Source of the DNA: an uncultured Ruminococcus sp.
Lineage (GTDB): Bacteria; Bacillota; Clostridia; Oscillospirales; Ruminococcaceae
DNA: 5,418 nucleotides
Assembly: GCA_900319195.1 (NCBI GenBank)
Contig: ONNL01000186.1
Location: 1 to 5,418 of the forward strand
Reading direction: 5' to 3'
Shown: positions 1 through 5,411 of the stretch, piece after piece
Numbering within the stretch: position 1 is the first letter of the stretch
Layout: every line of letters starts with the position of its first letter
The notes under the pieces: model-generated
What the model saw: the letters and a program-made list of their open reading frames with translations, nothing else
Database searches by the model: none
What the model was told of the DNA's origin: nothing
Translations under genes and position numbers: made by a program

Positions 1-684
1 AACTACAAGTGGCACTTCTTTGGATATATCCACCTTGCAATATGGTGCGGATTCATAGCTGTACTTCGCAGTGACGGAGACAAGACTACGATTTATGTCG
101 TTGGTCTGGCAGCATGGGTGTGCTCAATAATACACTCGTTTATCACTGCATCAGATCATCCGCTTGATGAGATAAAGGAAAAGCACGTTGTACTCGGTCA
201 GATAGATTTTGATTCAAAGCTTGCAAAGCACCTCAGTGACAATGTGCCCGGCTATATGAAGTATGCAAAGAGCGTTTCTCCCGAGGAGCGCGAGCGCCGC
301 AACACACGTATCATGGCGGAAAAGCTTGCTGAGAGGGAGATCCCCGACGAGGGCGATCTTCCCGAGGCTTTCTATATGAACGACAGCGACAATGATAAGA
401 TGCCTGCGCTTTCGTCGATAGCTGCGGTAACTCAGCATAAGCTCGACATAAACTACTGCGACAGATATGATTTTCAGGCACTTCCCGGATTCAATGTCGA
501 GATCGCTCAGAAAGCGATGAAAATGCGTGAGGAGAGAGGCGGATTCGTGAGCATTGACGAATTCTTCTACAATCTCGGTGTCAAGCCGCATAACGCAGTA
601 AAGATAAGACCGCACGTCATCTGCACTCCCATAAAGTGCAACGACGTGAATAACGGCAAACGCGGAAGGGTGCTTGACCTGTGA
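1..684 (+). CDS. Membrane protein with C-terminal ComEA-like helix-hairpin-helix domain (5' end cut off)
   Basis: The frame is open from the first base, so the gene starts upstream of the window; 227 codons are visible. An in-frame GTG at 118 lies inside a hydrophobic segment and is not a credible start. Two membrane-like stretches are visible, about residues 4-22 (Trp/Phe/Ile-rich) and 30-49, then a charged middle region rich in Glu/Arg/Lys (about 50-140). Residues 148-207 match the ComEA-type helix-hairpin-helix pattern: LDIN, then LPGF at 161-164, then an REERGGF-x-S-x-DEF block and a second LGVKPH hairpin. Such domains usually bind DNA or proteins without sequence specificity; the membrane-anchored partner here is unknown. 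The protein ends in a polar stretch plus GRVLDL, a tail nearly repeated in the AAA+ ATPase two genes downstream. The stop overlaps the next start by 4 bp, indicating translational coupling. Domain call is firm; function is not known. Confidence 0.85.
   Translation, partial: NYKWHFFGYIHLAIWCGFIAVLRSDGDKTTIYVVGLAAWVCSIIHSFITASDHPLDEIKEKHVVLGQIDFDSKLAKHLSDNVPGYMKYAKSVSPEERERRNTRIMAEKLAEREIPDEGDLPEAFYMNDSDNDKMPALSSIAAVTQHKLDINYCDRYDFQALPGFNVEIAQKAMKMREERGGFVSIDEFFYNLGVKPHNAVKIRPHVICTPIKCNDVNNGKRGRVLDL
661..684 (+). other. C-terminal GRxLD-type tail, copy 1 (HhH protein)
   Basis: The last six codons before the stop encode G-R-V-L-D-L, following a polar stretch (NDVNNGKR). The same pattern ends the Ycf46-type ATPase at 2898-2915. 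In this copy the Gly-Arg codons also form the ribosome binding site of the next gene, which could bias the DNA sequence but does not explain the match in the second protein. Confidence 0.6.
664..670 (+). promoter_or_regulatory. Ribosome binding site for the GTG start at 681
   Basis: GGAAGGG sits 10 bases before the GTG at 681. It lies within the last codons of the preceding gene, over the codons for Gly-Arg of its GRVLDL tail. With the GTGA overlap (681-684) it supports the GTG as the start of the radical SAM gene; the next in-frame Met is residue 47, which would remove the cysteine motif. Confidence 0.6.
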
Positions 685-1262
685 CGCTGAATGTGCACCG
701 CTTCCTTCCGCGCACAAAAGCCGAGGGACCCGGAGTAAGAGCTGCGATATGGGTGCAGGGCTGCTCACGTCATTGTAAGGGGTGCTTTGCTGCTGAGACA
801 TGGATCCACGAGCCGAATATGCTGATAAGTCCGCAGGAGCTTACGGAGAAGATACTCTCCGACAGTGAAACTGAAGGAATAACAGTCCTCGGCGGAGAGC
901 CTTTTGAACAGGCAGAGCCGCTTTCCGAGCTTATTGAAAAGGTGAGTGACGCTGGACGCTCCGTCATTGTCTTTACGGGCAATAATTTCGACGAACTCAG
1001 CCGCTCTGATGACAGGTATATTCAGCGTATCATCGAGCTTTCCGACGTTATAGTTGACGGCGAATATATTGCGGAGCAGCGTGACTTTTCGAGGAAAATG
1101 GTCGGTTCGCGCAATCAGCGCTTTTTCTTTCTGACCGACAGATACACGTATGATGATTTTCCGCCCAATACCATTGAAGCTCGGGTAATGCCGGACGGCA
1201 AGGTAGCCTTCAACGGTATGGGCGATTTCGACAGACTCAGGGAAAAAATGGGACTGTTATAA
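681..1262 (+). CDS. NrdG-like radical SAM activase-type protein (4Fe-4S single-cluster domain)
   Basis: The 193-residue product should bind a [4Fe-4S] cluster and S-adenosylmethionine and form a 5'-deoxyadenosyl radical. Visible signs: EGPGVR at 15-20, the cluster motif C28-x3-C32-x2-C35 (C-S-R-H-C-K-G-C, spaced as in NrdG), GGEPF at 71-75 (the SAM-binding GGE motif), and a late DVIVDGEY block typical of the anaerobic ribonucleotide reductase activase group. It is about 40 residues longer than E. coli NrdG, with a C-terminal extension containing a PDGKVAFNGMGDF stretch. No glycyl radical enzyme (NrdD or other) is in view, so the substrate may differ from NrdG; calling it nrdG would be unsafe. 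It starts at GTG overlapping the stop of the HhH gene and is followed after 21 bases by the Ycf46-type ATPase. Fold and cofactor are well supported; the target is unknown. Confidence 0.92.
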   Translation: MTLNVHRFLPRTKAEGPGVRAAIWVQGCSRHCKGCFAAETWIHEPNMLISPQELTEKILSDSETEGITVLGGEPFEQAEPLSELIEKVSDAGRSVIVFTGNNFDELSRSDDRYIQRIIELSDVIVDGEYIAEQRDFSRKMVGSRNQRFFFLTDRYTYDDFPPNTIEARVMPDGKVAFNGMGDFDRLREKMGLL

Positions 1263-1283
1263 TAATGATAAGGGGAGAATAAA

Positions 1284-2918
1284 ATGAACAGAAATGACGA
1301 AACAGCGGCAAATCTCGCAAATTATTTCAGAGCGAGGTTCCCGTATGTATACATTCAGACGTGGGAGGAGACAAGAGCCTGCCGCATGATAGAGAAGATT
1401 GCGTACAGCGAGGCGCTTATCAAATTCAAGCGCAATCTCTATATCTGGACACAGACCGACGGTCTGCGCTGTCAGGACAGAAACTCCGACATTAAGGACA
1501 CACAGAATCCGATGAAGGCTCTTGATTTCGTGCGTACCTGTGAGGACAATGCGATATTCATTTTCAAGGACCTGCACGTTTTTCTGGGCTTTGGCGGACG
1601 TCCTGCCGATTTTGCACTTATCCGCAAGATGAGGGACATTATCCCCGAGCTTCGTGAGAGCGAAAACCGCAAAAATGTTGTACTTATCTCACCAGAGCTC
1701 ATCATTCCCGAGGATATGCAGAAGGAGATATCGGTATTTGATTTTCCTCTGCCAGACGCTGACGAGATAGAGAATAAGCTCGACAGCATGATACAGCAGA
1801 ATGAACTCACTCCGAATCTTACGGAGACCGAGAAGAAAAAGCTCTCGGAGAGTGCACTCGGACTTACGCTTCAGGAGGCGGAAAACGCCTTTTCACGTGC
1901 AATAGTTCACAATAAGGGACTCGATGCGAATGCGATAAAGGTCATTTTCGATGAGAAGAATCAGGTCATCAAAAAGAACGGCATACTCGAATTCATCAAG
2001 AGCGACCTTAACATAAACGACATCGGCGGACTTGAAAACCTCAAAAACTGGCTCAATAAGCGCAATAATTCATGGCTTGACAGCGCTCGCAGATACAACA
2101 TTCCTGCTCCGAAGGGAGTGCTGATAACAGGTGTTCCGGGCTGCGGAAAAAGTCTCACAGCAAAGGCAATGAGCGAGATATGGCAGCTCCCTCTGCTCAA
2201 GCTTGATATGGGCAGGATCTTTTCGGGAATAGTCGGCAGCTCGGAGGAAAATATGCGTAAGGCGATAAAGACTGCCGAAGCGGTCTCACCGTCTATACTC
2301 TGGGTGGACGAGATAGAAAAGGGCTTCAGCGGACGTCAGGGCAGCGGTGACAGCGGCACGAGCGGTCGAATTTTCGCTACCTTTCTCACTTGGATGCAGG
2401 AGAAGTCCGCACCTGTTTTCGTCATTGCAACATCTAACGACATCAGCAGTCTGCCTGCGGAGCTTCTGCGAAAGGGACGATTCGACGAGATTTTCTTCGT
2501 TGACCTGCCTACTGCTGCCGAGCGAAAGAAGATATTTGAGATACACCTTTCAAAGCGACTTAAAGGCTCCGAATTTTCGGACAGCATAACTGTTGATGAT
2601 ACGCTTTTGAACAGGCTTGCCGAAATATCCGAGGGATTCTCGGGTGCTGAGATAGAGCAGGCTGTAATTTCAGCGATGTACGAGGCTTTCTTTGAAAAGC
2701 GCGGACTCACTCAGCAGGATCTCGAAAACGCAGTTAAAAGCACTGTGCCGCTCTCAGTCACTCAGCATGAGCAGATAAAGCGTCTAAGAGACTGGGCGAA
2801 TGTACGTGCCGTTTCCGCGACTGCAAGGGCAGACCTCGGAACAGAAAACAACGGATCTGATGATACTTCCGACGAGGGCAGCAGCTCCTCACACGGCGGA
2901 AGAATGCTTGATTATTGA
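1284..2918 (+). CDS. ycf46: Ycf46-type AAA+ ATPase
   Basis: The 544-residue protein has the architecture of Ycf46, a family conserved in cyanobacteria and plastids and found patchily elsewhere. Residues 1-235 form the Ycf46 N-terminal region, which looks like a degenerate P-loop domain: FIFKDLH at about 92-98 and VVLISPELIIP followed by FDFPLPD at about 132-159. After DIGGLENLKNWL (246-257) comes a complete AAA+ module: Walker A GVPGCGKS 283-290, Walker B ILWVDE 338-343, sensor 1 Asn385 in IATSN, and the arginine-finger block LLRKGRFD 394-401 (Arg396, Arg399). The lid carries GFSGAEI at 451-457. ATP hydrolysis should therefore be intact. Residues about 519-537 are a low-complexity Ser/Asp/Gly/Asn linker, ending in GGRMLDY. 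AGGGGAG at 1271-1277 precedes the ATG by 6 bases. Cyanobacterial Ycf46 has been linked to inorganic carbon use; the role in an anaerobic heterotroph is unknown. Neighbouring genes suggest remodelling of a partner made by the operon. Confidence 0.93.
   Translation: MNRNDETAANLANYFRARFPYVYIQTWEETRACRMIEKIAYSEALIKFKRNLYIWTQTDGLRCQDRNSDIKDTQNPMKALDFVRTCEDNAIFIFKDLHVFLGFGGRPADFALIRKMRDIIPELRESENRKNVVLISPELIIPEDMQKEISVFDFPLPDADEIENKLDSMIQQNELTPNLTETEKKKLSESALGLTLQEAENAFSRAIVHNKGLDANAIKVIFDEKNQVIKKNGILEFIKSDLNINDIGGLENLKNWLNKRNNSWLDSARRYNIPAPKGVLITGVPGCGKSLTAKAMSEIWQLPLLKLDMGRIFSGIVGSSEENMRKAIKTAEAVSPSILWVDEIEKGFSGRQGSGDSGTSGRIFATFLTWMQEKSAPVFVIATSNDISSLPAELLRKGRFDEIFFVDLPTAAERKKIFEIHLSKRLKGSEFSDSITVDDTLLNRLAEISEGFSGAEIEQAVISAMYEAFFEKRGLTQQDLENAVKSTVPLSVTQHEQIKRLRDWANVRAVSATARADLGTENNGSDDTSDEGSSSSHGGRMLDY
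2841..2918 (+). other. Low-complexity linker plus GRxLD-type tail, copy 2 (Ycf46-type ATPase)
   Basis: Codons from about residue 520 to 537 encode mostly Asn, Gly, Ser, Asp and Glu, with a run of four serines, a composition expected to be disordered. The final codons (2898-2915) give G-R-M-L-D-Y and then TGA. The arrangement, a flexible arm with a short conserved end, is typical of a docking, processing or modification tag. The function is inferred only from the match to the tail of the HhH protein. Confidence 0.6.
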
Positions 2919-2919
2919 T

Positions 2920-2924
2920 GGAGG
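2920..2924 (+). promoter_or_regulatory. Ribosome binding site fixing the start at 2932
   Basis: GGAGG lies just after the ATPase stop codon and 7 bases before ATG 2932. The frame is open further upstream to an ATG at 2800, but that lies inside the ATPase gene and lacks such a site. This decides the start of the DUF1257-like gene. Confidence 0.8.
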
Positions 2925-2931
2925 TAGAGAT

Positions 2932-3417
2932 ATGTCACTTTCTGCACTGCTAATACCAATGGCGATAGCACTAACAGTTTCAGCGGCGGACGTTTCAAAG
3001 GACGTTGTTGAGAAGCTTCAGAACAAAGATGAGGAAGTCCCCGAAAAGACGCTTGCCGAGACAAAGGGGATAGCTACCCGATTCAACGACAGCCGTGTGC
3101 TTTATAAAACTCTGAATACTCACGGATTGAAGATAAAGGTCAACAGTGACGACGATATCGTAGTGAAGTGCTCGGGCGGTATTCTCAATTACAGGCGAAG
3201 CTCCGCGAGTGAGCCGTATACGGTTTATGTCAAGGACGTTAACAACAGCGACGAGCTGATAAGGAATATCAAGTGTCTCAATGATGACTACTGCGAGAAT
3301 ATACAGCAGTACACCTGTGAATCCGTAAAGGAGGGACTTGAACCGAATATGCACATCGAGGAGGAGAAGGTACTCGAGGACAACTCGATACTCCTCACCA
3401 TTTCAATTGACGAATAA
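2932..3417 (+). CDS. DUF1257/Ycf35-like protein with hydrophobic N-terminus
   Basis: Starting at ATG 2932, the product has 161 residues. Residues 3-19 are strongly hydrophobic (LSALLIPMAIALTVSAA) without a basic N-terminal cluster, so a membrane anchor or hydrophobic helix is more likely than a cleaved signal. A charged stretch (20-48) follows. Residues about 48-160 resemble DUF1257, the family of cyanobacterial/plastid Ycf35: an RFNDSRVLYKTL helix, a beta-rich middle (VNSDDDIVVKCSGG, YTVYVKDV), then a helix with QQYTCESVKEGL and a final strand pair EEEKVLEDNSILLTISI. That last part matches the typical Ycf35 ending, where a helix with Q-x-Y is followed by EEE-V-x-x-D-x-S-I-x-L. The gene is 13 bases after the Ycf46-type ATPase; Ycf46 and Ycf35 being neighbours strengthens both calls and suggests a complex. 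Biochemical role unknown. Similarity was judged from memory of the family, so it is moderate rather than certain. Confidence 0.72.
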   Translation: MSLSALLIPMAIALTVSAADVSKDVVEKLQNKDEEVPEKTLAETKGIATRFNDSRVLYKTLNTHGLKIKVNSDDDIVVKCSGGILNYRRSSASEPYTVYVKDVNNSDELIRNIKCLNDDYCENIQQYTCESVKEGLEPNMHIEEEKVLEDNSILLTISIDE

Positions 3418-3421
3418 GGAG
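3416..3421 (+). promoter_or_regulatory. Ribosome binding site overlapping the preceding stop codon
   Basis: AAGGAG shares its first two bases with the TAA of the DUF1257-like gene and stands 8 bases before ATG 3430. It supports co-translation of the nucleosidase from the same message. Confidence 0.8.
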
Positions 3422-3429
3422 AATCAGCA

Positions 3430-4107
3430 ATGAACAGAATAGTTATCATAGGAGCAATGCCATCTGAGCTTGCTGACATAAGAACAGCGCTCGGTACAGA
3501 CCGTAAGCAGCGTATCTCAGGATTCGAGTATTACATCAATGAGTACAAGGGCAGGGAGATAATCAGTGCGTGTTGCGGTATCGCAAAGGTAAATGCCGCG
3601 CTCTGTACACAGGTTGCAATCGACAATTTCAAGCCCGACTGCGTTATCAATACGGGTATAGCAGGCGGCATGAATGACGCTGTTAAGGTATGCGATATAG
3701 TTATCTCGACCGAAGTTCTCCCACACGACCTTGACCCACATTTCCTTGCGGACTATCCGCCGTATTGCAGCGTATTCAAGGCTGACGAAAAGCTCATTAG
3801 TATTGCAGAGGAGGTATGCGGTGAGTTTTCTGTTAAGAGCTTCCGCGGACGTATCGTTTCGGGCGAGGCATTTATTTCCGATAACAATGTCAAAGCGGAC
3901 ATAATCTCGCGCTTTGACCCGTATGCTGTTGATATGGAGAGTGCCGCTGTCGGTCACTGCTGCTATCTCAATGAAATACCGTATGTCAGCGTCCGCTGCA
4001 TTTCGGACAATGCCGACGATGAGGGTGCGATGTCGTTCGATGAATTCGAGAAGATAGCGGCAAAGCGAGTTGCGGATATAGTCCTTCGCATGACGGAGTT
4101 ACTGTGA
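3430..4107 (+). CDS. mtnN: 5'-methylthioadenosine/S-adenosylhomocysteine nucleosidase
   Basis: The 225-residue enzyme hydrolyses the glycosidic bond of methylthioadenosine, S-adenosylhomocysteine and 5'-deoxyadenosine, releasing adenine; it acts in the cytoplasm in SAM by-product recycling. It aligns by eye along the whole length of E. coli MTAN: IIGAMPSE (Glu13 at the place of catalytic Glu12), CGIAKVNAA at 49-57, INTGIAGG at 73-80, KVCDIVIS at 86-93, SGEAFI at 144-149, VDMESAA at 167-173 (Met169 and Glu170 in ribose binding), and ISDNAD at 191-196 with Asp193 as the likely general acid. Length is normal and all expected catalytic residues are present. The E. coli-type second Glu of the GAMEEE block is replaced (P-S-E), which is tolerated outside the catalytic position. 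It lies 12 bases after the DUF1257-like gene. A nucleosidase that can clear 5'-deoxyadenosine in an operon with a radical SAM enzyme is functionally sensible. Confidence 0.95.
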   Translation: MNRIVIIGAMPSELADIRTALGTDRKQRISGFEYYINEYKGREIISACCGIAKVNAALCTQVAIDNFKPDCVINTGIAGGMNDAVKVCDIVISTEVLPHDLDPHFLADYPPYCSVFKADEKLISIAEEVCGEFSVKSFRGRIVSGEAFISDNNVKADIISRFDPYAVDMESAAVGHCCYLNEIPYVSVRCISDNADDEGAMSFDEFEKIAAKRVADIVLRMTELL

Positions 4108-4111
4108 GGTG
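4106..4111 (+). promoter_or_regulatory. Ribosome binding site fixing the start at 4118
   Basis: GAGGTG overlaps the nucleosidase stop codon and lies 6 bases before ATG 4118. A GTG at 4109 is in frame but falls inside this site, so the ATG, which also begins a clean signal peptide, is preferred. Confidence 0.7.
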
Positions 4112-4117
4112 TCTGAA

Positions 4118-5050
4118 ATGAAGATAAAGAAGCTTACAGCACTTGCTTCTGTAATTCCCATGCTTGCGGTATCTGCTCCTGTGACGGCAAATTGTGTCTC
4201 GGAGACTTCTCCTGAATTCTGGTTTGCAGCTGCTTCTGAGAGCGGAGCAGAGTGCTCAAATACAATTGTATACATCAACAGGAAGAAGCTGCCAAATGAC
4301 GTTTATATTGATATGGCAGTATTCTACCGCGACGGTGAGACGTATACAGCAGGTGACAGCACACACATTGCTTTTCTCCGTGCTGCATGGGACTGCGAAA
4401 GCGAATATGTGAAGCTCGATGAGGTCAGAAAGCCTGACCTTACGTATGAGAAGGCACCGTTTGACGCTCTTTCGTCAGAAATGGCTGCCGTTTCACCGAC
4501 AGCAGAAACCAATTACAGTGCTATCTCATATTCCCTCATGACACAGCCGAGCGCTACCTTCAAGGTGACGGGTACTGAGACGATATCATATCCTCTTGGA
4601 TATACAGGTGCGACGATAAGTGAGAATGCTCCCTATGGCAGACATACAATATTCTTCTGTGACAGGGCATACAGTGAGGCGCAGGGACAGACAGGAATGT
4701 GTGCAAATGTATTTCTCCGCTACGGAAAAAACGAAGATGATGAATTCTTCCCAACAGGTTCACAGCTCAAAAATCTCAATATCCTCGTATCTGACAGAAT
4801 GTTCGGTGATGTGAATGATGACAGCTCTGTGGACTCGAGTGACGCAGCACAGATACTCTCCGACTATGCACAGAATGCAGTCACAAAGTCCTCGGCATTC
4901 AGCACAGAGCAGCTTACCGCGGCTGATGTAAATGTCGATGATTCGGCGGATGCTTCCGACGCTGCAATGTTACTTTCGTACTATGCTTACTCGCAGGCAA
5001 ATAAAGACGGCAAAAGTCTCCTAAAATTCGTATCCTACAAACCCGAGTAA
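4118..5050 (+). CDS. Secreted protein with C-terminal type I dockerin
   Basis: The 310-residue product begins with a signal peptide: MKIKK, a hydrophobic core to about residue 20, and a likely cleavage after V-T-A (residue 25). Residues about 27-228 form a module I do not recognise; it is rich in beta-prone segments, Thr, Ser and Tyr, and has Cys at 46, 93, 181 and 195 that could form disulfides. Residues 229-291 are a type I dockerin with two calcium-loop repeats: D231, N233, D235, D239, D242 and D270, N272, D274, D278, D281. Recognition positions 10-11 read S-S and A-S. The dockerin should bind a cohesin on a scaffoldin or cell-surface anchor outside the cell. No glycoside hydrolase motif is apparent, so an enzymatic role cannot be assigned; binding or structural roles are possible. 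It starts 10 bases after the nucleosidase gene and appears to be the last gene of the operon, an odd partner for cytoplasmic products. Confidence 0.93.
   Translation: MKIKKLTALASVIPMLAVSAPVTANCVSETSPEFWFAAASESGAECSNTIVYINRKKLPNDVYIDMAVFYRDGETYTAGDSTHIAFLRAAWDCESEYVKLDEVRKPDLTYEKAPFDALSSEMAAVSPTAETNYSAISYSLMTQPSATFKVTGTETISYPLGYTGATISENAPYGRHTIFFCDRAYSEAQGQTGMCANVFLRYGKNEDDEFFPTGSQLKNLNILVSDRMFGDVNDDSSVDSSDAAQILSDYAQNAVTKSSAFSTEQLTAADVNVDDSADASDAAMLLSYYAYSQANKDGKSLLKFVSYKPE
4808..4870 (+). repeat. Dockerin repeat 1 (calcium-binding loop and helix)
   Basis: Encodes DVNDDSSVDSSDAAQIL and the following helix, with Asp/Asn/Asp/Asp/Asp at loop positions 1, 3, 5, 9 and 12, as in F-hand calcium sites of type I dockerins. 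Confidence 0.9.
4925..4984 (+). repeat. Dockerin repeat 2 (calcium-binding loop and helix)
   Basis: Encodes DVNVDDSADASDAAMLL and the following helix, with the same calcium-ligand spacing as repeat 1. A linker of about 20 residues separates the two repeats. The protein similarity is clear while the DNA has diverged, so this is an old duplication typical of the family. Confidence 0.9.
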
Positions 5051-5070
5051 TATCAGAATACAGACAAAAT

Positions 5071-5107
5071 AAGGCTGAGCAGATAAATTCTGTTCAGCCT
5101 TTTCTTT
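5071..5107 (+). terminator. Rho-independent terminator, probably bidirectional
   Basis: Arms 5071-5083 and 5089-5101 pair over 13 positions with one G-U, around a 5-base loop (TAAAT). On the plus strand the stem is followed by TTTTCTTT, ending the six-gene operon 20 bases after the dockerin stop. On the minus strand the stem is followed by ATTTTG, and it lies 33 bases past the end of the DUF1858 gene, so it can serve both convergent units. Confidence 0.9.
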
Positions 5108-5133
5108 ACAATTTGAGTTGTACTGCTGCCGTT

Positions 5134-5364
5134 TTATGCCTGAGCAGGCTCAGCATATTTTCTTGCAAGGTATTCATTTATCATCGTAACAGCGTTATCA
5201 ACGTCCTCGGGAGCGTAGCCGTGAACATACATAGCAGCTTCAAGGCTCTCGCCGCTTGCAGCCATACAGCCTATGCAGTGCATACCGAGCTGCATGAGGA
5301 TCTCAGCAGTATCGGGGTCTTTTTCAATAATCTCTGTTACGAGCATATCCTTAGTAATAGTCAT
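5134..5364 (-). CDS. DUF1858 / hybrid-cluster-protein-associated redox disulfide domain protein
   Basis: The 76-residue protein is a stand-alone DUF1858 domain. It starts MTITKDM, has an EIIEKDPDTAEILMQLGM helix region, and carries the family's hallmark C-x-x-C in HCIGC at residues 29-33 (Cys30 and Cys33), followed by the ASGESLEAAMYVHGY block. Members of this family often occur next to, or fused with, hybrid cluster (prismane) proteins and other redox enzymes in anaerobes, and are thought to be small cytoplasmic redox or metal-handling proteins; the exact reaction is not established. No partner gene is visible, but it may lie just beyond the right edge. The start is supported by AAAGGAG (plus-strand 5373-5379) 8 bases upstream. 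It is transcribed towards the dockerin gene and so is not part of that operon. Confidence 0.92.
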   Translation of the reverse strand: MTITKDMLVTEIIEKDPDTAEILMQLGMHCIGCMAASGESLEAAMYVHGYAPEDVDNAVTMINEYLARKYAEPAQA

Positions 5365-5372
5365 TATAAATT

Positions 5373-5379
5373 CTCCTTT
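5373..5379 (-). promoter_or_regulatory. Ribosome binding site of the DUF1858 gene
   Basis: On the minus strand this reads AAAGGAG, 8 bases before the ATG at 5364. A strong, well-spaced site in keeping with a separately transcribed first gene. Confidence 0.85.
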
Positions 5380-5394
5380 CGGGATTTAAAAGCG

Positions 5395-5411
5395 TCTTTA
5401 TTTGATAAAGA
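5395..5411. promoter_or_regulatory. A/T-rich 17-bp inverted repeat upstream of the DUF1858 gene, possible operator
   Basis: TCTTTAT and ATAAAGA form a perfect 7-bp inverted repeat around TTG, about 31 bases upstream of the DUF1858 start. A symmetrical site of this size is a plausible repressor target. On the minus strand a TAATAT or TTAAAT could be a -10 element, but no convincing -35 is within the window. I cannot assign it to a known regulator. Confidence 0.35.

Noticed and set aside
118..684. GTG 118 as start of the HhH protein
   Set aside because: The frame is open to the window edge and encodes hydrophobic membrane-like sequence before it; the start is outside the window.
214..801. A 195-codon minus-strand reading frame
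   Set aside because: It runs antisense to the HhH and radical SAM genes, has no family resemblance or good ribosome binding site, and its partners on the plus strand are clearly real.
681..1262. Naming the radical SAM gene nrdG
   Set aside because: No NrdD is visible, the protein is longer than NrdG, and the gene context is different.
2800..2931. Upstream extension of the DUF1257-like gene to ATG 2800
   Set aside because: It would overlap the ATPase gene by over 100 bases; GGAGG at 2920-2924 points to ATG 2932.
4118..4200. Lipoprotein signal at Cys26 of the dockerin protein
   Set aside because: The residues before Cys26 (V-T-A-N) do not fit a lipobox; ordinary signal peptidase cleavage is more likely.
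5140..5153. Palindrome CTGAGC-AG-GCTCAG near the end of the DUF1858 gene
   Set aside because: It is inside coding sequence, its loop is only two bases and no T-run follows, so neither terminator nor operator is supported.
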